The notes: generated from the sequence alone by a model not told the origin. Positions 35,437-47,002 are shown, counted from the stretch's first letter. The stretch is 64,000 nucleotides of DNA from Atopobacter phocae ATCC BAA-285 (GCF_000526675.1 NZ_JAGN01000001.1:34609-98608), one strand, 5' to 3'. A program made the numbers and translations.

Positions 35437-36018
35437 ATGAAAGAGTTAAGTACGCTAAAAGAATCTGTCTTATCCTCAGCTACTGCTGAAGCGAAAAGTC
35501 ATTTTGAACTAAAACAAAAAGAAATCATGCAACACTTAACACATGAAAAAGAAAAAATTGCTAAAAATGCAATGGACGAACAACAAACAATTCGTCAAAA
35601 CCAACAAGTTTATATTGAACGAATGAAACAACGTCTAGACAATGATCGTTCAAAAGATTTACTTAGACATAAACAATCACTTTTAGATGGGGTATTTGAT
35701 GGTGCTTATGAAGCAATGACAAACTGGTCTTTTGAAACAGTTAAGCAATTTTTAAAAGATGTTGTTGAATCTTTACCAGAAAAAAACTACCAACTAGTAT
35801 TAGGACGTTTAACAAGTGAACGATTAAATCATGAAGAAAAAGAACAATTGGTTGCACAATTGCCTAACCTTCAATTGAGTGAAGAGACGCTTCCTAATGA
35901 AGCAGGTTTCATTATTCGAGATGAAATTGTTAACTACAATTATCTATACCGTGATCTTATTAAAGATATGCAAAAGGATTTCGGTACAACACTTGCACGT
36001 GAGGTATTTCAAAAGTAA
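35437..36018 (+). CDS. ntpE: V-type ATPase stalk subunit E
   Basis: Peripheral-stalk subunit, 193 aa. The N-terminal half is a long helix rich in Lys, Glu and Gln that pairs with NtpF; the C-terminal half is a globular alpha/beta domain (GFIIRDEIVNYNYLY) that binds the catalytic head. GGAGG lies 11 nt before ATG 35437. It lies between the ring subunit and subunit C as in E. hirae. Confidence 0.88.
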   Translation: MKELSTLKESVLSSATAEAKSHFELKQKEIMQHLTHEKEKIAKNAMDEQQTIRQNQQVYIERMKQRLDNDRSKDLLRHKQSLLDGVFDGAYEAMTNWSFETVKQFLKDVVESLPEKNYQLVLGRLTSERLNHEEKEQLVAQLPNLQLSEETLPNEAGFIIRDEIVNYNYLYRDLIKDMQKDFGTTLAREVFQK

Positions 36019-36030
36019 GGAGGCTCATGA

Positions 36031-37038
36031 GTGACTGATCAAGCTTATAACAGTGTAAATACAACTGTTCGTGTTTTAGAAAACGAACTTTTAGATCGAG
36101 CAGATTTTGAATCATTACTTCAAGCAGATGGTTTGCGTGAAGCATTAGTTCAATTGAAAAAAACTCGTTACGCCTTCGATGTTGATGAACTAGAAGAAAG
36201 TAAAAATTTTGAAGCCGTATTAACCAATGAATTAGCGGCTGGTTATCAACGTTTATTTGATGAAGTATCAGATCAACGGGTAATTAATATTTTTGCTTTA
36301 CGTTATACATACCATAACTTAAAAGTGTTATTGAAGGCTCGCTTTACAAAACAAAATTTATCGCATTTAATTATTCCAATCGGAAGCTTTAAGAAAAAAT
36401 CTCTTCAAAACTTAGTACAGACTGGTCAATCTGAACATTTGCCAGCTGTAATGGTTGAAGGGGTTGTTGGAGCGATTGAAGATTATGAAACGTATCATCG
36501 TGTTCAAACTGCTGATGTATTTATGGATACTTATTACTTCAAACATCTTCGCAAATTATCAGAAGAATTGAATGATGAACGCTTTACATTCTTAATCGAT
36601 ACATTAATTGATTTGGAAAATATGAATACACTATTGCGCAGTCGTCGCCAAGAACAGTCTCGTAGTTTTATGATGACGGTATTATCTAGTTCAGGAACGA
36701 TTACTAAAACAGATTTAGTGAATGAATCAGATACTGGGGATGTTGCTGATGCGATTAAATTATTTGAACATAAAGAATATAAAGACCACTTAGCGTCTAT
36801 TTTTTCTGGGGATACAAGTGAGTATGATCCCGTTAAATTAGAGCTACTAAATGATCGCGTACTACATAGCTTTTTAGAAACGGCAGTTTTTGAAGGATTT
36901 GGTCCAATGCCTGTCTTAGCTTATCTTTTTGCTTTAGAAATGGAAGTAAAAAACTTACGCTTAATTTTAGTAGGTAAAAATAATGGGTTTAGTGTTGATC
37001 AAATTAGAGAAAGGATGCATCCGATTTATGTCGCATAA
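36031..37038 (+). CDS. ntpC: V-type ATPase subunit C (d), rotor-stalk socket
   Basis: Helical funnel-shaped subunit, 335 aa, linking the central stalk to the membrane rotor ring. Recognisable parts include [16 protein letters not shown] at the start and [14 protein letters not shown] near the end, typical of the archaeal/bacterial C-type subunit. GTG 36031 is used, with AAGGAGG upstream; an ATG four bases earlier is out of frame and stops at once. The 3' end overlaps ntpG by 11 nt. Confidence 0.9.
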   Translation: MTDQAYNSVNTTVRVLENELLDRADFESLLQADGLREALVQLKKTRYAFDVDELEESKNFEAVLTNELAAGYQRLFDEVSDQRVINIFALRYTYHNLKVLLKARFTKQNLSHLIIPIGSFKKKSLQNLVQTGQSEHLPAVMVEGVVGAIEDYETYHRVQTADVFMDTYYFKHLRKLSEELNDERFTFLIDTLIDLENMNTLLRSRRQEQSRSFMMTVLSSSGTITKTDLVNESDTGDVADAIKLFEHKEYKDHLASIFSGDTSEYDPVKLELLNDRVLHSFLETAVFEGFGPMPVLAYLFALEMEVKNLRLILVGKNNGFSVDQIRERMHPIYVA

Positions 37039-37339
37039 AATTGCAGTAATTGGCGATAAGGATTCCGTGTTGCCATTTAAAATTTTAGGCTTCGATGTGT
37101 ATCCAACGAATGCATCGAGCGAAGCAAGACGCTTAATTGATTCACTAGCTCTTGAAAACGTTGGAATTATTTATTTGACAGAACAACTAGCTAAAGAAAT
37201 TCCTGAAACAATTGATCGTTATGATGCAGTTGTAAGTCCAGCCATCATTTTAATACCGAATCATTCAGGTAGTCTAAATATTGGTTTAGATCGTATACAA
37301 GCAAATGTTGAAAAAGCTGTTGGTCAAAATATCTTATAG
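37028..37339 (+). CDS. ntpG: V-type ATPase central-stalk subunit F (NtpG)
   Basis: Small Rossmann-like central-stalk subunit, 103 aa, beginning [23 protein letters not shown], typical of subunit F, and ending in a helix that contacts subunit D. ATG 37028 is chosen; the longer frame from 36983 would lie deep in ntpC with no RBS. AAAGGA lies about 13 nt upstream. The 11-nt overlap with ntpC suggests coupling. Confidence 0.9.
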   Translation: MSHKIAVIGDKDSVLPFKILGFDVYPTNASSEARRLIDSLALENVGIIYLTEQLAKEIPETIDRYDAVVSPAIILIPNHSGSLNIGLDRIQANVEKAVGQNIL

Positions 37340-37362
37340 CTAGCCGGTTAGGAGGAAGTTTT

Positions 37363-39153
37363 TTGAAAAAAGGTAGAATAATTAAAGTTTCAGGACCACT
37401 TGTGACTGCCGAAGGTATGGCGGATGCTAATATCCAAGATATTTGTCGCGTAGGGGATCTAGGCTTGATTGGAGAAATCATCGAAATGCGTGGTGATGTA
37501 GCTTCTATTCAGGTTTATGAAGAAACAAGTGGTGTAGGACCAAACGAACCTGTTTATACAACAGGTGAGGCTTTATCAGTCGAATTAGGTCCTGGAATCA
37601 TGTCACAAATGTTTGATGGAATTCAACGTCCATTAGATACGTTTAAAAATGAAACAGAATCAGATTTCTTACAACGTGGGGTACACGTTGATCCACTTCC
37701 ACGTGATAAAAAATGGACATTTGAACCACGTAAATCAGTTGGTGACTATGTTGAAGCTGGAGATATCGTTGGGGTAGTTCCAGAAACAAAAGTAGTAGAA
37801 CATCGAATTATGGTACCTAATGGTATTAAGGGTGAAATTACATCAATTGAAGCGGGTGACTATATTGTAGATGATGTTGTTTATGTTGTTTACGATAAAG
37901 AGCTTGACCGTGAATTTAAAGGAACATTATTACAAAAATGGCCAGTTCGTCAAGGTCGTCCTTTCCAACGTAAGTTAAATGCTAATGTGCCAATGTTAAC
38001 AGGGCAACGTGTTATTGATACATTCTTCCCGGTTACAAAAGGTGGAGCTGCAGCTGTTCCTGGTCCTTTTGGTGCTGGTAAAACAGTTGTTCAGCATCAA
38101 ATTGCTAAATGGGCAGATGTGGATATCGTTGTATACGTTGGTTGTGGCGAACGTGGTAATGAAATGACAGACGTACTGAACGAATTCCCTGAGTTAATTG
38201 ATCCTAATACTGGTGAATCAATTATGGAACGTACAGTATTAATTGCTAATACTTCTAATATGCCTGTTGCTGCTCGTGAAGCATCAATCTATACAGGTAT
38301 TACAATTGCTGAATATTTCCGTGATATGGGTTATAGTGTTGCGATTATGGCGGATTCTACTAGTCGTTGGGCAGAAGCGCTTCGTGAAATGTCTGGTCGT
38401 CTAGAAGAAATGCCTGGGGATGAAGGATATCCTGCTTACTTGGGTAGCCGTATTGCTCAATACTATGAACGTGCAGGTCGAGTAATTACTAATGGTCAAG
38501 ATGGTCGTGAAGGAAGTGTTACAGCTATTGGAGCCGTTTCTCCTCCAGGTGGGGATATTTCAGAACCTGTTACTCAAAATACATTACGTGTTGTAAAAGT
38601 ATTCTGGGCTCTAGATTCAACACTTAGTCAAAAACGTCACTTCCCATCAATGAACTGGTTGACAAGTTATTCTCTATATAATGACGAAGTAGGCGAATGG
38701 ATTAACAATGAAGTTGAAGATGGATTAGCTGAATCAGTACGTCACGCAATGGCTATATTACAAGAAGAATCAAGTTTAGAAGAGATTGTACGTTTAGTTG
38801 GTCTTGAAAGTTTATCAGAACGTGACCGCTTAACAATGGTTATTGCACGTATGTTACGTGAAGACTTCTTGCAACAAAATGCTTTTGACGATGTAGATAC
38901 ATTCTCAAGTCGTGAAAAACAAGCGAAAATGCTTAATCTTATCTTACATTTTGAAACGGAAGCGCGTGAAGCGATGAAAGTGGGTACTTACTATGATGAA
39001 ATTATGGAAGGTACAACAGTTGTTCGTGACCGTATTGCTCGTTCAAAATTTATAAGTGAAGACAAGATGGAAGAAATCGATAAATTATTTGAACAAGTAA
39101 CAGCAGATATTAAACAAACAATTCAAAAAGGGGGAATGACACATCATGCTTAA
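37363..39153 (+). CDS. ntpA: V-type ATPase catalytic subunit A
   Basis: ATP-hydrolysing head subunit, 596 aa. The Walker A segment is GPFGAGKTV (about 230-238), followed by CGERGNEM with the catalytic Glu and the SRWAEALRE segment; the non-homologous insert typical of A subunits is present near 110-190. The TTG start at 37363 lies 7 nt after AGGAGG. It overlaps ntpB by 8 nt. Length is close to the 593 aa of E. hirae NtpA. Confidence 0.97.
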   Translation: MKKGRIIKVSGPLVTAEGMADANIQDICRVGDLGLIGEIIEMRGDVASIQVYEETSGVGPNEPVYTTGEALSVELGPGIMSQMFDGIQRPLDTFKNETESDFLQRGVHVDPLPRDKKWTFEPRKSVGDYVEAGDIVGVVPETKVVEHRIMVPNGIKGEITSIEAGDYIVDDVVYVVYDKELDREFKGTLLQKWPVRQGRPFQRKLNANVPMLTGQRVIDTFFPVTKGGAAAVPGPFGAGKTVVQHQIAKWADVDIVVYVGCGERGNEMTDVLNEFPELIDPNTGESIMERTVLIANTSNMPVAAREASIYTGITIAEYFRDMGYSVAIMADSTSRWAEALREMSGRLEEMPGDEGYPAYLGSRIAQYYERAGRVITNGQDGREGSVTAIGAVSPPGGDISEPVTQNTLRVVKVFWALDSTLSQKRHFPSMNWLTSYSLYNDEVGEWINNEVEDGLAESVRHAMAILQEESSLEEIVRLVGLESLSERDRLTMVIARMLREDFLQQNAFDDVDTFSSREKQAKMLNLILHFETEAREAMKVGTYYDEIMEGTTVVRDRIARSKFISEDKMEEIDKLFEQVTADIKQTIQKGGMTHHA

Positions 39154-40528
39154 AGAGTATCGTACAGTTACTGAAGTTGTCGGCCCTTTGATGATGGTTG
39201 AACAAGTTGAAGGCGTTAAGTTTGATGAATTGGTTGAAATTGAATTACAAGATGGCACAATGCGTCATGGTCAAGTTTTAGAAGTTGAAAATGACAAAGC
39301 AATGGTGCAAATTTTCGAGGGACCAAGTGGAATTAACTTACGCGATACAAAAGTTCGTTTCCGTGGAAAACCGTTATCACTTGATGTTTCTGAAGACATG
39401 GTTGGACGTATTTTTGATGGTATGGGTAATATTATTGATGATGGTCCAGCAATTATTCCAGAAGATAACTTAGATGTTAATGGACAAGCGATTAACCCAG
39501 TTTCTCGTGACTATCCAGATGAGTTTATTCAAACAGGTATTTCAGCGATTGACCATTTAAATACTTTAGTTCGTGGACAAAAATTACCAGTGTTTTCAGG
39601 AAGTGGTTTACCTCATAAAGAGTTAGCATCTCAAATTGCTCGTCAAGCGACTGTTTTAAATTCTGATGAAAAATTTGCCGTAGTTTTTGCTGCTATGGGT
39701 ATTACATTTGATGAAGCAGAATACTTTATGCAAGATTTCAAAAAAACAGGTGCGATTGATCGTTCAGTAATGTTCATTAACTTAGCGAACGATCCGGCTA
39801 TTGAACGTATTGCAACTCCTAAAATTGCTTTAACTACAGCTGAGTATTTAGCGTTTGAAAAAGGCATGCACGTATTGGTTATTATGACAGACATGACAAA
39901 CTATTGTGAAGCTTTACGTGAAATTTCAGCAGCTCGTCGTGAGGTTCCAGGACGTCGTGGTTATCCAGGATACTTATACACAAACTTATCAACTATTTAT
40001 GAACGTGCAGGACGTTTAGTAGGTCGTGAGGGATCAGTTACACAAATTCCAATCTTATCAATGCCTGAAGATGATATTACTCACCCAATTCCTGACTTAA
40101 CGGGATATATTACTGAAGGACAAATTATCCTTGATCAAAACTTAAACAATCAAGGAATTAAACCTCCAATTAATGTATTGCCAAGTTTATCACGTTTGAA
40201 AGATAAAGGTTCAGGTGAAGGAAAAACACGTAAAGATCACGCAGCAACAATGAACCAATTATTTGCAGCGTATGCAACTGGTAAACAAGCAAAAGAACTT
40301 GCAGTCGTTTTAGGTGAATCTGCGTTAACAGAAACAGATAAAAAATATGTAGAATTTACTGATCGTTTTGAAAAAGAATATATTAATCAAGGATTCTATA
40401 CGAACCGTACAATTTTTGAATCACTTGATTTAGGATGGGAATTATTACGAATTCTTCCGCGTACAGAATTGAAACGTATTAAAGACGAAATGATTGACGA
40501 GTATCTTGGTCAAACAGAAACGGAGTGA
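39146..40528 (+). CDS. ntpB: V-type ATPase non-catalytic subunit B
   Basis: Second head subunit alternating with A, 460 aa. It lacks a functional Walker A (GSGLPHKE in its place) but keeps the Arg-finger region and motifs such as [12 protein letters not shown] and [13 protein letters not shown]. It overlaps ntpA by 8 nt with AGGGGG upstream. Length matches the family (about 458 aa). Confidence 0.97.
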   Translation: MLKEYRTVTEVVGPLMMVEQVEGVKFDELVEIELQDGTMRHGQVLEVENDKAMVQIFEGPSGINLRDTKVRFRGKPLSLDVSEDMVGRIFDGMGNIIDDGPAIIPEDNLDVNGQAINPVSRDYPDEFIQTGISAIDHLNTLVRGQKLPVFSGSGLPHKELASQIARQATVLNSDEKFAVVFAAMGITFDEAEYFMQDFKKTGAIDRSVMFINLANDPAIERIATPKIALTTAEYLAFEKGMHVLVIMTDMTNYCEALREISAARREVPGRRGYPGYLYTNLSTIYERAGRLVGREGSVTQIPILSMPEDDITHPIPDLTGYITEGQIILDQNLNNQGIKPPINVLPSLSRLKDKGSGEGKTRKDHAATMNQLFAAYATGKQAKELAVVLGESALTETDKKYVEFTDRFEKEYINQGFYTNRTIFESLDLGWELLRILPRTELKRIKDEMIDEYLGQTETE

Positions 40529-40535
40529 GGCTTAA

Positions 40536-41162
40536 TTGGCACGTTTAAATGTGAAACCAACCCGGATGGAACTCCAAAAGTTGAAAGCGCGTTTAAAGGT
40601 ATCCACTAGAGGCCATAAGCTTTTAAAAGACAAGCAAGATGAATTAATGCGTCAGTTCATAGATTTAATTCGACAAAATAATGAATTACGTCAAACGGTT
40701 GAACAAAAGCTATTAAAAGGGATGCAATCCTTCGTTTTAGCTAAAGCAAGTTTGAATGAAGCATTTATTGAAGAATTAGTTGCTATTCCACCGAGAAGTG
40801 TTGAACTAACGTTGAATCAAAAAAATATTATGAGTGTAAACGTTCCGGATATGCGTTTTAAAATTGATGATAATGTGCAAGATGAATTCCAATACGGTTA
40901 TTTAAACTCTAATAGTGAGTTGGATGATTCCGTTGTGTACTTGAAAGAAATTATGGAAGAACTTCTTAAATTATCTGAAATTGAGAAAACATGTCAGTTA
41001 ATGGCAGATGAAATTGAAAAAACACGCCGTCGCGTTAATGCACTTGAATATCGTATGATTCCTCAGTTAGAAGAAACAATTCATTATATTGAAATGAAAC
41101 TCGAGGAAAATGAACGAGCAAGTATTATTCGCATTATGAAAGTTAAAGATATGGGTCAGTGA
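40536..41162 (+). CDS. ntpD: V-type ATPase central-stalk subunit D
   Basis: Rotor shaft subunit, 208 aa, a long antiparallel coiled coil with [14 protein letters not shown] at the N-terminus and [18 protein letters not shown] near the C-terminus, both characteristic. The TTG start at 40536 follows GGAGTGAGG. It ends the operon: no ntpH or ntpJ (the Trk-like K+ transporter gene of E. hirae) follows, and a terminator lies at 41199. Confidence 0.95.
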   Translation: MARLNVKPTRMELQKLKARLKVSTRGHKLLKDKQDELMRQFIDLIRQNNELRQTVEQKLLKGMQSFVLAKASLNEAFIEELVAIPPRSVELTLNQKNIMSVNVPDMRFKIDDNVQDEFQYGYLNSNSELDDSVVYLKEIMEELLKLSEIEKTCQLMADEIEKTRRRVNALEYRMIPQLEETIHYIEMKLEENERASIIRIMKVKDMGQ

Positions 41163-41198
41163 ATTTCTTTGAATTATCAACTTAAGAGTGTATAATAT

Positions 41199-41228
41199 AA
41201 AAAAAGCTAGGTTTACCTAGCTTTTTTT
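41199..41228 (+). terminator. Rho-independent terminator of the ntp operon
   Basis: A 12-bp stem (41201-41212 with 41215-41226) with a 2-nt centre and T-rich tail. A TATAAT just before it (41191) is considered fortuitous. Confidence 0.85.
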
Positions 41229-41249
41229 ATATTTTTTAATTAGAATTTA

Positions 41250-41258
41250 TGATACAAT
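41250..41258 (+). promoter_or_regulatory. Candidate extended -10 promoter of gmk
   Basis: TGA-TACAAT (41253-41258), 35 nt before the gmk start. The -35 region is T-rich without a clear hexamer. Confidence 0.45.
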
Positions 41259-41292
41259 AGTATGAAAACAGGGAGAAGGAGTAGCTATTTTT

Positions 41293-41895
41293 ATGTCAAA
41301 ACGTGGATTATTAATTGTTTTATCCGGGCCATCAGGCGTTGGTAAAGGAACAGTTAGAGGAGCAATATTCAAAAAAAACCAACAGTTTAGCTATTCAATC
41401 TCTGCAACTACTCGACCAATGCGTCCTGGAGAGCGTGATGGTATAGATTATTTCTTTAAATCACGGGAAGAATTTATTCAAATGATTGACCAAGGAAAAT
41501 TACTTGAGTATGCAGAATATGTAGGTAATTTTTATGGCACACCGTTAGATTATGTCAACCAAATGTTAGATGAAGGCCAGGATGTATTTTTAGAAATTGA
41601 AGTACAAGGTGCGTTACAAGTTAAAGAAAAAATGCCTGATGGTATTTTTATCTTTTTATCACCACCTAACCAAGATGAATTGAGATTGCGGATTGAATCA
41701 AGAGGAACTGAAAAACCTGAATTAATTGATGAACGCTTGAATAAAGCAAAAGAAGAATTAGAATTAATGAAACATTATGATTATGTTGTCGTTAATGATA
41801 CAGTTGATAATGCAGTTCATCGAATTGAATCAATTATTTTAAGTGAACATTTAAAGATTAAACGTGTACTAAAAGAAATAAATGACAACGAATAA
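41293..41895 (+). CDS. gmk: Guanylate kinase
   Basis: Converts GMP and ATP to GDP and ADP, 200 aa. The P-loop [10 protein letters not shown] lies at about 10-19; the GMP-binding region [14 protein letters not shown] and the YGTP motif follow. GGGAGAAGGAG is upstream of ATG 41293. gmk-rpoZ-priA-fmt-rsmB is the standard Firmicutes order. Confidence 0.97.
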   Translation: MSKRGLLIVLSGPSGVGKGTVRGAIFKKNQQFSYSISATTRPMRPGERDGIDYFFKSREEFIQMIDQGKLLEYAEYVGNFYGTPLDYVNQMLDEGQDVFLEIEVQGALQVKEKMPDGIFIFLSPPNQDELRLRIESRGTEKPELIDERLNKAKEELELMKHYDYVVVNDTVDNAVHRIESIILSEHLKIKRVLKEINDNE

Positions 41896-41912
41896 AAAAG
41901 GAGATAAATGTT

Positions 41913-42125
41913 ATGTTATATCCATCCATTGATTCTTTAATTGATCAAATTGACTCAAAATATTCACTAGTAACAATTGCAAGTAAACGAGCACATGATT
42001 TACAGCGTCACAATATGCCAATGTTAGATGATTATCAATCAGTAAAAGATGTTGGGAAAGCCCTTGAAGAAATAGCAGCGGGTCAACTCGATATTCGTCC
42101 GGATACAAAACCGGAAGAAATTTAA
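41913..42125 (+). CDS. rpoZ: RNA polymerase omega subunit
   Basis: Small subunit stabilising the beta-prime subunit, 70 aa. It shows LYPSIDSLIDQIDSKYSLVTIASKRA near the start and KDVGKALEEIAAG near the end, as expected. ATG 41913 follows AAAGGAG; an ATG five bases earlier is out of frame. A terminator follows before priA. Confidence 0.95.
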   Translation: MLYPSIDSLIDQIDSKYSLVTIASKRAHDLQRHNMPMLDDYQSVKDVGKALEEIAAGQLDIRPDTKPEEI

Positions 42126-42139
42126 ACATAATAATTAAC

Positions 42140-42173
42140 AAAAGAGGTGAACACTGTTTCACTCTTTTTTTTT
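42140..42173 (+). terminator. Terminator between rpoZ and priA
   Basis: A 9-bp stem with one bulge (about 42142-42151 with 42157-42166) and a T tract. priA probably depends on read-through, since no promoter is seen in the next 30 nt. Confidence 0.6.
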
Positions 42174-42203
42174 ACTGATTAAATGCAGAGGAGGAGAATG
42201 ATG

Positions 42204-44606
42204 ATGAAAATGAATATTGCTGAAATCATTGTAGATATTCCAAATGCACAAGTTAATCGACCTTTTTATTATGCCATTCCTACTCATTTATCCAATCAAG
42301 TAAAAAAGGGGAGTCGCGTATTTGTTCCTTTTGGTACGCGTTTAGTCCAAGGGATTGTGATTTCAATCAATATTGAAACAGCATATTCTGGGAAAATTAG
42401 AGAAATTACTTCGGTATTAGATGATGAACCCGTGTTGAGTGAAGAACTCCTAAAATTAGGTGAATGGATGGCTAATCATTACTTCACTTTTAAAACATAC
42501 GTTTATGAGGCCATGTTACCTAACGCATTAAAATCAACCTACACGAAAATATTTGATTGGACTCAAAATCCGTTAGACGAAGCACTTAATTTACCTAAAA
42601 CATTTAAACAAGCAGAAAAAGATGGTACTTTAAAACAACTATTGGATTTAAATAAAGAGGGTTGGGTTAAATTATTTACGAAAGTAGAAGATCAAAAACA
42701 TATTAAAAAACAACTATTTATACGACCAACACAATCTTTTAATACGTATATAAAAATTCTAGAAGAACTCGCTCCTAGATATCGTGCTCAAAAACGACTA
42801 ATTCAAGCATTAATAGACATAGTACAGTCTAAGCACGTAAAAGAGATGGCACAAGTTGATCTGATTAAAACATATGATTTATCAACGGCAGTTATCAAAA
42901 AAGCTGCAGAAAAAGAATGGGTTACATTATTTGAAAAAGAAGTATATCGGGATCCTTACAAACACTATAATGGTGAGATTGAACAGCCTTTTCAATTGAC
43001 TGAGCAACAACAAAAAGCTTTTTTACCCGTAAAAAAAGCACTAGATACAAATCAATCAATACCATTTTTATTACATGGAGTAACAGGTAGTGGTAAAACG
43101 GAACTCTATTTACAATGGATTCAAATTGTTCTAAAACAAAATAAAACAGCTCTTATGTTAGTACCTGAAATAGCTTTAACGCCACAAATGACACAGCGTT
43201 TTAAAAGAAGATTTGGTAATGAAGTGGCCGTGTTACATAGTGGTTTAAGCAATGGTGAACGGTTTGATGAATGGCGTAAAATTAGCCGTGGTGAAGCCAA
43301 AGTAGTTGTAGGAGCTCGTTCTTCAATTTTTGCTCCATTAAAAGATATAGGGATTATCATTTTAGATGAGGAACATGAAGCAAGTTACCAACAATCTGTC
43401 AATCCACACTATCATGCGCGTGATATCGCTTTGTGGCGTAGTAGGTACCATCAATGCCCTGTGATTCTAGGTAGTGCTACTCCTAGCTTAGAAAGTCGTG
43501 CGCGTGCTTTAAAAGGGGTTTATCACTATTTAGAACTGACTAAAAGACCTACATCTTATCAATTACCAAAAATTGAACTGGTTGATATGAGAAATGAAGT
43601 AATGGCAAGTTCTGGTCATTTTAGTCGTGCATTAAAGACAGCAATCGAAACACGATTGAATAAACAAGAACAAATTGTTTTATTATTAAATCGTCGTGGG
43701 TATTCTTCTTATGTACAATGCCGAACATGTGGTTATGTGGATATGTGTCCAAATTGTGATATTTCTCTGACATTACATGCATCTGACCAATCAATGAAGT
43801 GTCACTATTGTGGACATACAACACCAATCAAGAGAACTTGTCCTAGTTGTCAAAGTAAAAAAATGAGAACAGTAGGTGCAGGTACTCAACAAATTGAAAA
43901 AGAAATTGAACAATACTTTCCATCAGCTCGAACTATTCGAATGGATGTAGATACAACGAGACGAAAAGGACAGCATGAAACTTTATTAAAACAGTTTGAA
44001 GCTGGAGAAGCAGATATTTTGTTAGGAACACAAATGATTGCTAAAGGATTAGATTATCCTAACGTTACTTTAGTAGGTGTCATTAATGCGGATACGTCAC
44101 TTAATTTACCTGATTTTAGAGCATACGAACAAACATATCAGCTATTAACTCAAGTTAGTGGACGAGCAGGTCGAGGTGAAAAAGCGGGACAAGTGATTAT
44201 ACAAACATATAATCCAGACCATTACACTATTCAGACCGTTAAGAATCAAGATTATGAAGGATTTTTTAAACGTGAAATGCATTTACGTCATCAAGGAGAT
44301 TATCCGCCATACTATTATATGACTAAATTAACAATATCTTGTCCGGATGAATCGATGGCTTTAAAAGAAGGATACCGAATCAAAAAAATGATAGAACAAG
44401 CCAAAGGTAATCAAACAATTGTATTGGGACCATCCCCTCAGTCGGTTGCACGAATTAATCGTGTGTATTATTATCAAATTTTAGTGAAATATAAAGAATT
44501 AGGTGGACTAGATCAAATATTAGATGAAATTGCGTTTTCATCACAAAAACATGCAAGAAAAAAATTGTTTATCGATATTGAACGTAATCCCCAACAATTT
44601 GTTTAA
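42204..44606 (+). CDS. priA: Primosomal replication-restart helicase PriA
   Basis: 3'-5' helicase that reloads the replisome at stalled forks, 800 aa. An N-terminal DNA-binding domain (about 1-110) is followed by helicase motifs: Walker A GVTGSGKT with Lys298, Walker B DEEHE, and motif VI QVSGRAGRG. A zinc-binding region holds eight Cys in CxxC pairs (CRTC, CPNC, CHYC, CPSC). Several Met codons are clustered (42198, 42201, 42204, 42210); 42204 gives the best spacing from GAGGAGGAG. Confidence 0.96.
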   Translation: MKMNIAEIIVDIPNAQVNRPFYYAIPTHLSNQVKKGSRVFVPFGTRLVQGIVISINIETAYSGKIREITSVLDDEPVLSEELLKLGEWMANHYFTFKTYVYEAMLPNALKSTYTKIFDWTQNPLDEALNLPKTFKQAEKDGTLKQLLDLNKEGWVKLFTKVEDQKHIKKQLFIRPTQSFNTYIKILEELAPRYRAQKRLIQALIDIVQSKHVKEMAQVDLIKTYDLSTAVIKKAAEKEWVTLFEKEVYRDPYKHYNGEIEQPFQLTEQQQKAFLPVKKALDTNQSIPFLLHGVTGSGKTELYLQWIQIVLKQNKTALMLVPEIALTPQMTQRFKRRFGNEVAVLHSGLSNGERFDEWRKISRGEAKVVVGARSSIFAPLKDIGIIILDEEHEASYQQSVNPHYHARDIALWRSRYHQCPVILGSATPSLESRARALKGVYHYLELTKRPTSYQLPKIELVDMRNEVMASSGHFSRALKTAIETRLNKQEQIVLLLNRRGYSSYVQCRTCGYVDMCPNCDISLTLHASDQSMKCHYCGHTTPIKRTCPSCQSKKMRTVGAGTQQIEKEIEQYFPSARTIRMDVDTTRRKGQHETLLKQFEAGEADILLGTQMIAKGLDYPNVTLVGVINADTSLNLPDFRAYEQTYQLLTQVSGRAGRGEKAGQVIIQTYNPDHYTIQTVKNQDYEGFFKREMHLRHQGDYPPYYYMTKLTISCPDESMALKEGYRIKKMIEQAKGNQTIVLGPSPQSVARINRVYYYQILVKYKELGGLDQILDEIAFSSQKHARKKLFIDIERNPQQFV

Positions 44607-44618
44607 GGAGATGATACT

Positions 44619-45569
44619 ATGTCAAAAATTATATTTATGGGAACACCAGCTTTTTCAAGTCCATTATTAAAAAAAATTCATGAAAGTCATCATGAAGTGG
44701 TATTAGTAGTTACACAGCCTGATCGTCAAGTCGGAAGAAAGAAAGAACTAAAGCCATCACCAGTTAAAGAAATGGCATTAGAATTAAATCTTCCTGTTTT
44801 TCAGCCAGAAAAAATCGGTTCAAAAGAAAGTGTGGCGTATTTAAAAGAATTTGATGCAGATTTGATAGTAACTGCTGCATTCGGACAATTTCTGACAACA
44901 ACTGTATTAAACTTACCACGTCATGGTGCAGTCAATGTACATGCATCATTATTACCGAAATATCGTGGCGGTGCACCAGTTCATTATGCACTGTGGAACA
45001 ACGATAGCGAAACAGGTTTAACCTATATGCGAATGGCTCGAAAAATGGATGCAGGGGCTATTTTGAGACAACACATATTACCTATTAAACGCAGTGATAA
45101 TGTCGGACATTTATTTACTCGTTTGAGTCGATTAGCTGAAGATACACTTATTCCATTTATTGACGATTTAATTGCTGGTAAAATACAGCCTCAAGAACAA
45201 AATGAAGAACAGGCAACATATAGTCCAAATATTTCAAAAGAACAGGAAAGAATTAATTGGAATCAATCTGCTGAAGAAATTTGGAGTCATATTCGTGCTT
45301 TCAATCCATTCCCTGGAACATATACAACGTTAGAAGGACAACGTTTTAAAATCTGGGATAGTGAAGTATTAAATACACCTAATAAACAAGGAATTACTGA
45401 CGAATCAGTGCCTGGGCAAATTGTCTATTTAACTAAAGAAGAGTTGCATGTTCAAACAGGTGATGGCATCCTTCTTTTAAAAACAGTTCAACCGTCAGGA
45501 AAAAGTAAATTACCAATTGAAACGTATTTAAATGGAACAACCTTAAAAGTAAATGATCAATTCATTTAA
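44619..45569 (+). CDS. fmt: Methionyl-tRNA formyltransferase
   Basis: Formylates initiator Met-tRNA using 10-formyltetrahydrofolate, 316 aa. The catalytic Asn106 and His108 lie in NVHASLLPKYRGGAP, the formyl-donor site; the conserved Asp follows in KMDAG. The C-terminal tRNA-binding barrel starts near 205. AAGGAG precedes ATG 44619, 12 nt after priA. Confidence 0.96.
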   Translation: MSKIIFMGTPAFSSPLLKKIHESHHEVVLVVTQPDRQVGRKKELKPSPVKEMALELNLPVFQPEKIGSKESVAYLKEFDADLIVTAAFGQFLTTTVLNLPRHGAVNVHASLLPKYRGGAPVHYALWNNDSETGLTYMRMARKMDAGAILRQHILPIKRSDNVGHLFTRLSRLAEDTLIPFIDDLIAGKIQPQEQNEEQATYSPNISKEQERINWNQSAEEIWSHIRAFNPFPGTYTTLEGQRFKIWDSEVLNTPNKQGITDESVPGQIVYLTKEELHVQTGDGILLLKTVQPSGKSKLPIETYLNGTTLKVNDQFI

Positions 45570-45641
45570 AAATTCCATTATGTTTTCATGCCTGAAGCAT
45601 GGTAATATAAAGATAGTTCAGTTAGAAAGAGGTGTATTATC

Positions 45642-46985
45642 GTGTCTAACGAGACATACAATATTCGTTACTTAGCACTTCAATTATTATTGAACAGCTT
45701 ATATGGCGATGAAAAAGCAAACGAAGAATTGATGCAATTAAGAAAAAAATATGCATTAATAGATGCAGATGAACGCTTATTGCAACAACTTGTTTATGGA
45801 GTAATGAAACATCATTATGAATTACGAGATCTTTTAAAAACTTGGACGACCGGTAAACAATTAAAAAATTGGGTATGGTTAGTGTTAGAATTAGCAGTAT
45901 ATCAACGTGTATTTTTAGACAAAATTCCTGACCATGCGATTGTCAATGAAGCCGTTGAATCAGCTAAAAAAATGGGATCACCTGGTATAGCCAAGCTGAT
46001 TAATGCAATTTTACGTCAGATGTTAACAAGTGATATCCAACGAATGAGTTATCGGAATCGTAACAAAGATTGGGTCAGACAATACAGTATGCCTATGCCC
46101 GTAATTAATCGATTTATTGAACAGTGGGGAAAAGACGAAACACATCAGTTACTAGAAAGTATTCAAAAGGATCCCAAATTATCACTAAGATTAACTGATC
46201 AAACTTTAGATCGTATGACTTTAATAAATGAATTATTGAATGCTGGATTTCAGGTTGAAGCAAGTAAAGTCTCACCTTTAGGAATTATCAGCTTAGATGG
46301 TAAAATTTTTCAAAGTGATGCTTTTAAGGCAGGCAAGTTAATTGTTCAGGATGAATCGAGTCAACAAGTGGTTGAACACTTTAATTTTAATGGATCAGAA
46401 AAAGTTTTAGATGCATGTGCTGCGCCAGGTGGGAAAACAACGCATCTTAGTCAACGTTTACCTCAGGGTGAAGTATGGAGTAATGAAGTAAATGAAAACA
46501 AGATTGAAATCATTAAAGAAAATATTCATCACTTAAAACAAACAAATGTTACCGTATTAAATAGTGATGCACGATATTTATCTTCAGCGCTACAACAAGC
46601 GAGTGAAGGTGATTCATTATTTGATGCAATTCTTGTTGATGCGCCTTGTAGTGGCTTAGGATTGATGCGACGGAAAGTAGATATTAGGTATCATATATCT
46701 AATCAACAGATTGAAGAATTAACAAAGATTCAGCAAGCTATTTTAGATGAAATGGTTGATTTACTTCAACCAGGTGGTGAGTTAATCTACTCAACATGTA
46801 CTTTAACTCGCGAAGAAAACCAAGAACAAGTAGCATCATTTCTCAAGCGCCATCCGCAATTTAAAATTGCTCCAATAAAAGAAACAAATATGACGAAATC
46901 TTTAACAGAAGAAGGGTTTTTAGAAATTCTTCCTCATCATTATGGAACAGATGGTTTCTTTATTGCTAAAATGATAAAAGAATAA
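45642..46985 (+). CDS. rsmB: 16S rRNA (cytosine967-C5)-methyltransferase RsmB
   Basis: 447 aa enzyme with an N-terminal NusB-like RNA-binding domain (about 1-140) and a Rossmann methyltransferase domain. SAM motif I is CAAPGGKT; the two Cys of the m5C mechanism are Cys336 in DAPCSG and Cys386 in the STCT motif. The GTG start at 45642 lies 7 nt after GAGGTG. A small hairpin and a TGG-TAATAT extended -10 lie in the 72-nt gap after fmt and might give a minor promoter. Confidence 0.95.
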   Translation: MSNETYNIRYLALQLLLNSLYGDEKANEELMQLRKKYALIDADERLLQQLVYGVMKHHYELRDLLKTWTTGKQLKNWVWLVLELAVYQRVFLDKIPDHAIVNEAVESAKKMGSPGIAKLINAILRQMLTSDIQRMSYRNRNKDWVRQYSMPMPVINRFIEQWGKDETHQLLESIQKDPKLSLRLTDQTLDRMTLINELLNAGFQVEASKVSPLGIISLDGKIFQSDAFKAGKLIVQDESSQQVVEHFNFNGSEKVLDACAAPGGKTTHLSQRLPQGEVWSNEVNENKIEIIKENIHHLKQTNVTVLNSDARYLSSALQQASEGDSLFDAILVDAPCSGLGLMRRKVDIRYHISNQQIEELTKIQQAILDEMVDLLQPGGELIYSTCTLTREENQEQVASFLKRHPQFKIAPIKETNMTKSLTEEGFLEILPHHYGTDGFFIAKMIKE

Positions 46986-47002
46986 AACAGTAGAGGTGTA
47001 GT

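Noticed and set aside
41169..41196. TTGAAT-16-TATAAT promoter match
   Set aside because: It would start transcription inside the left arm of the ntp terminator and give only a tiny RNA; gmk has its own -10 downstream.
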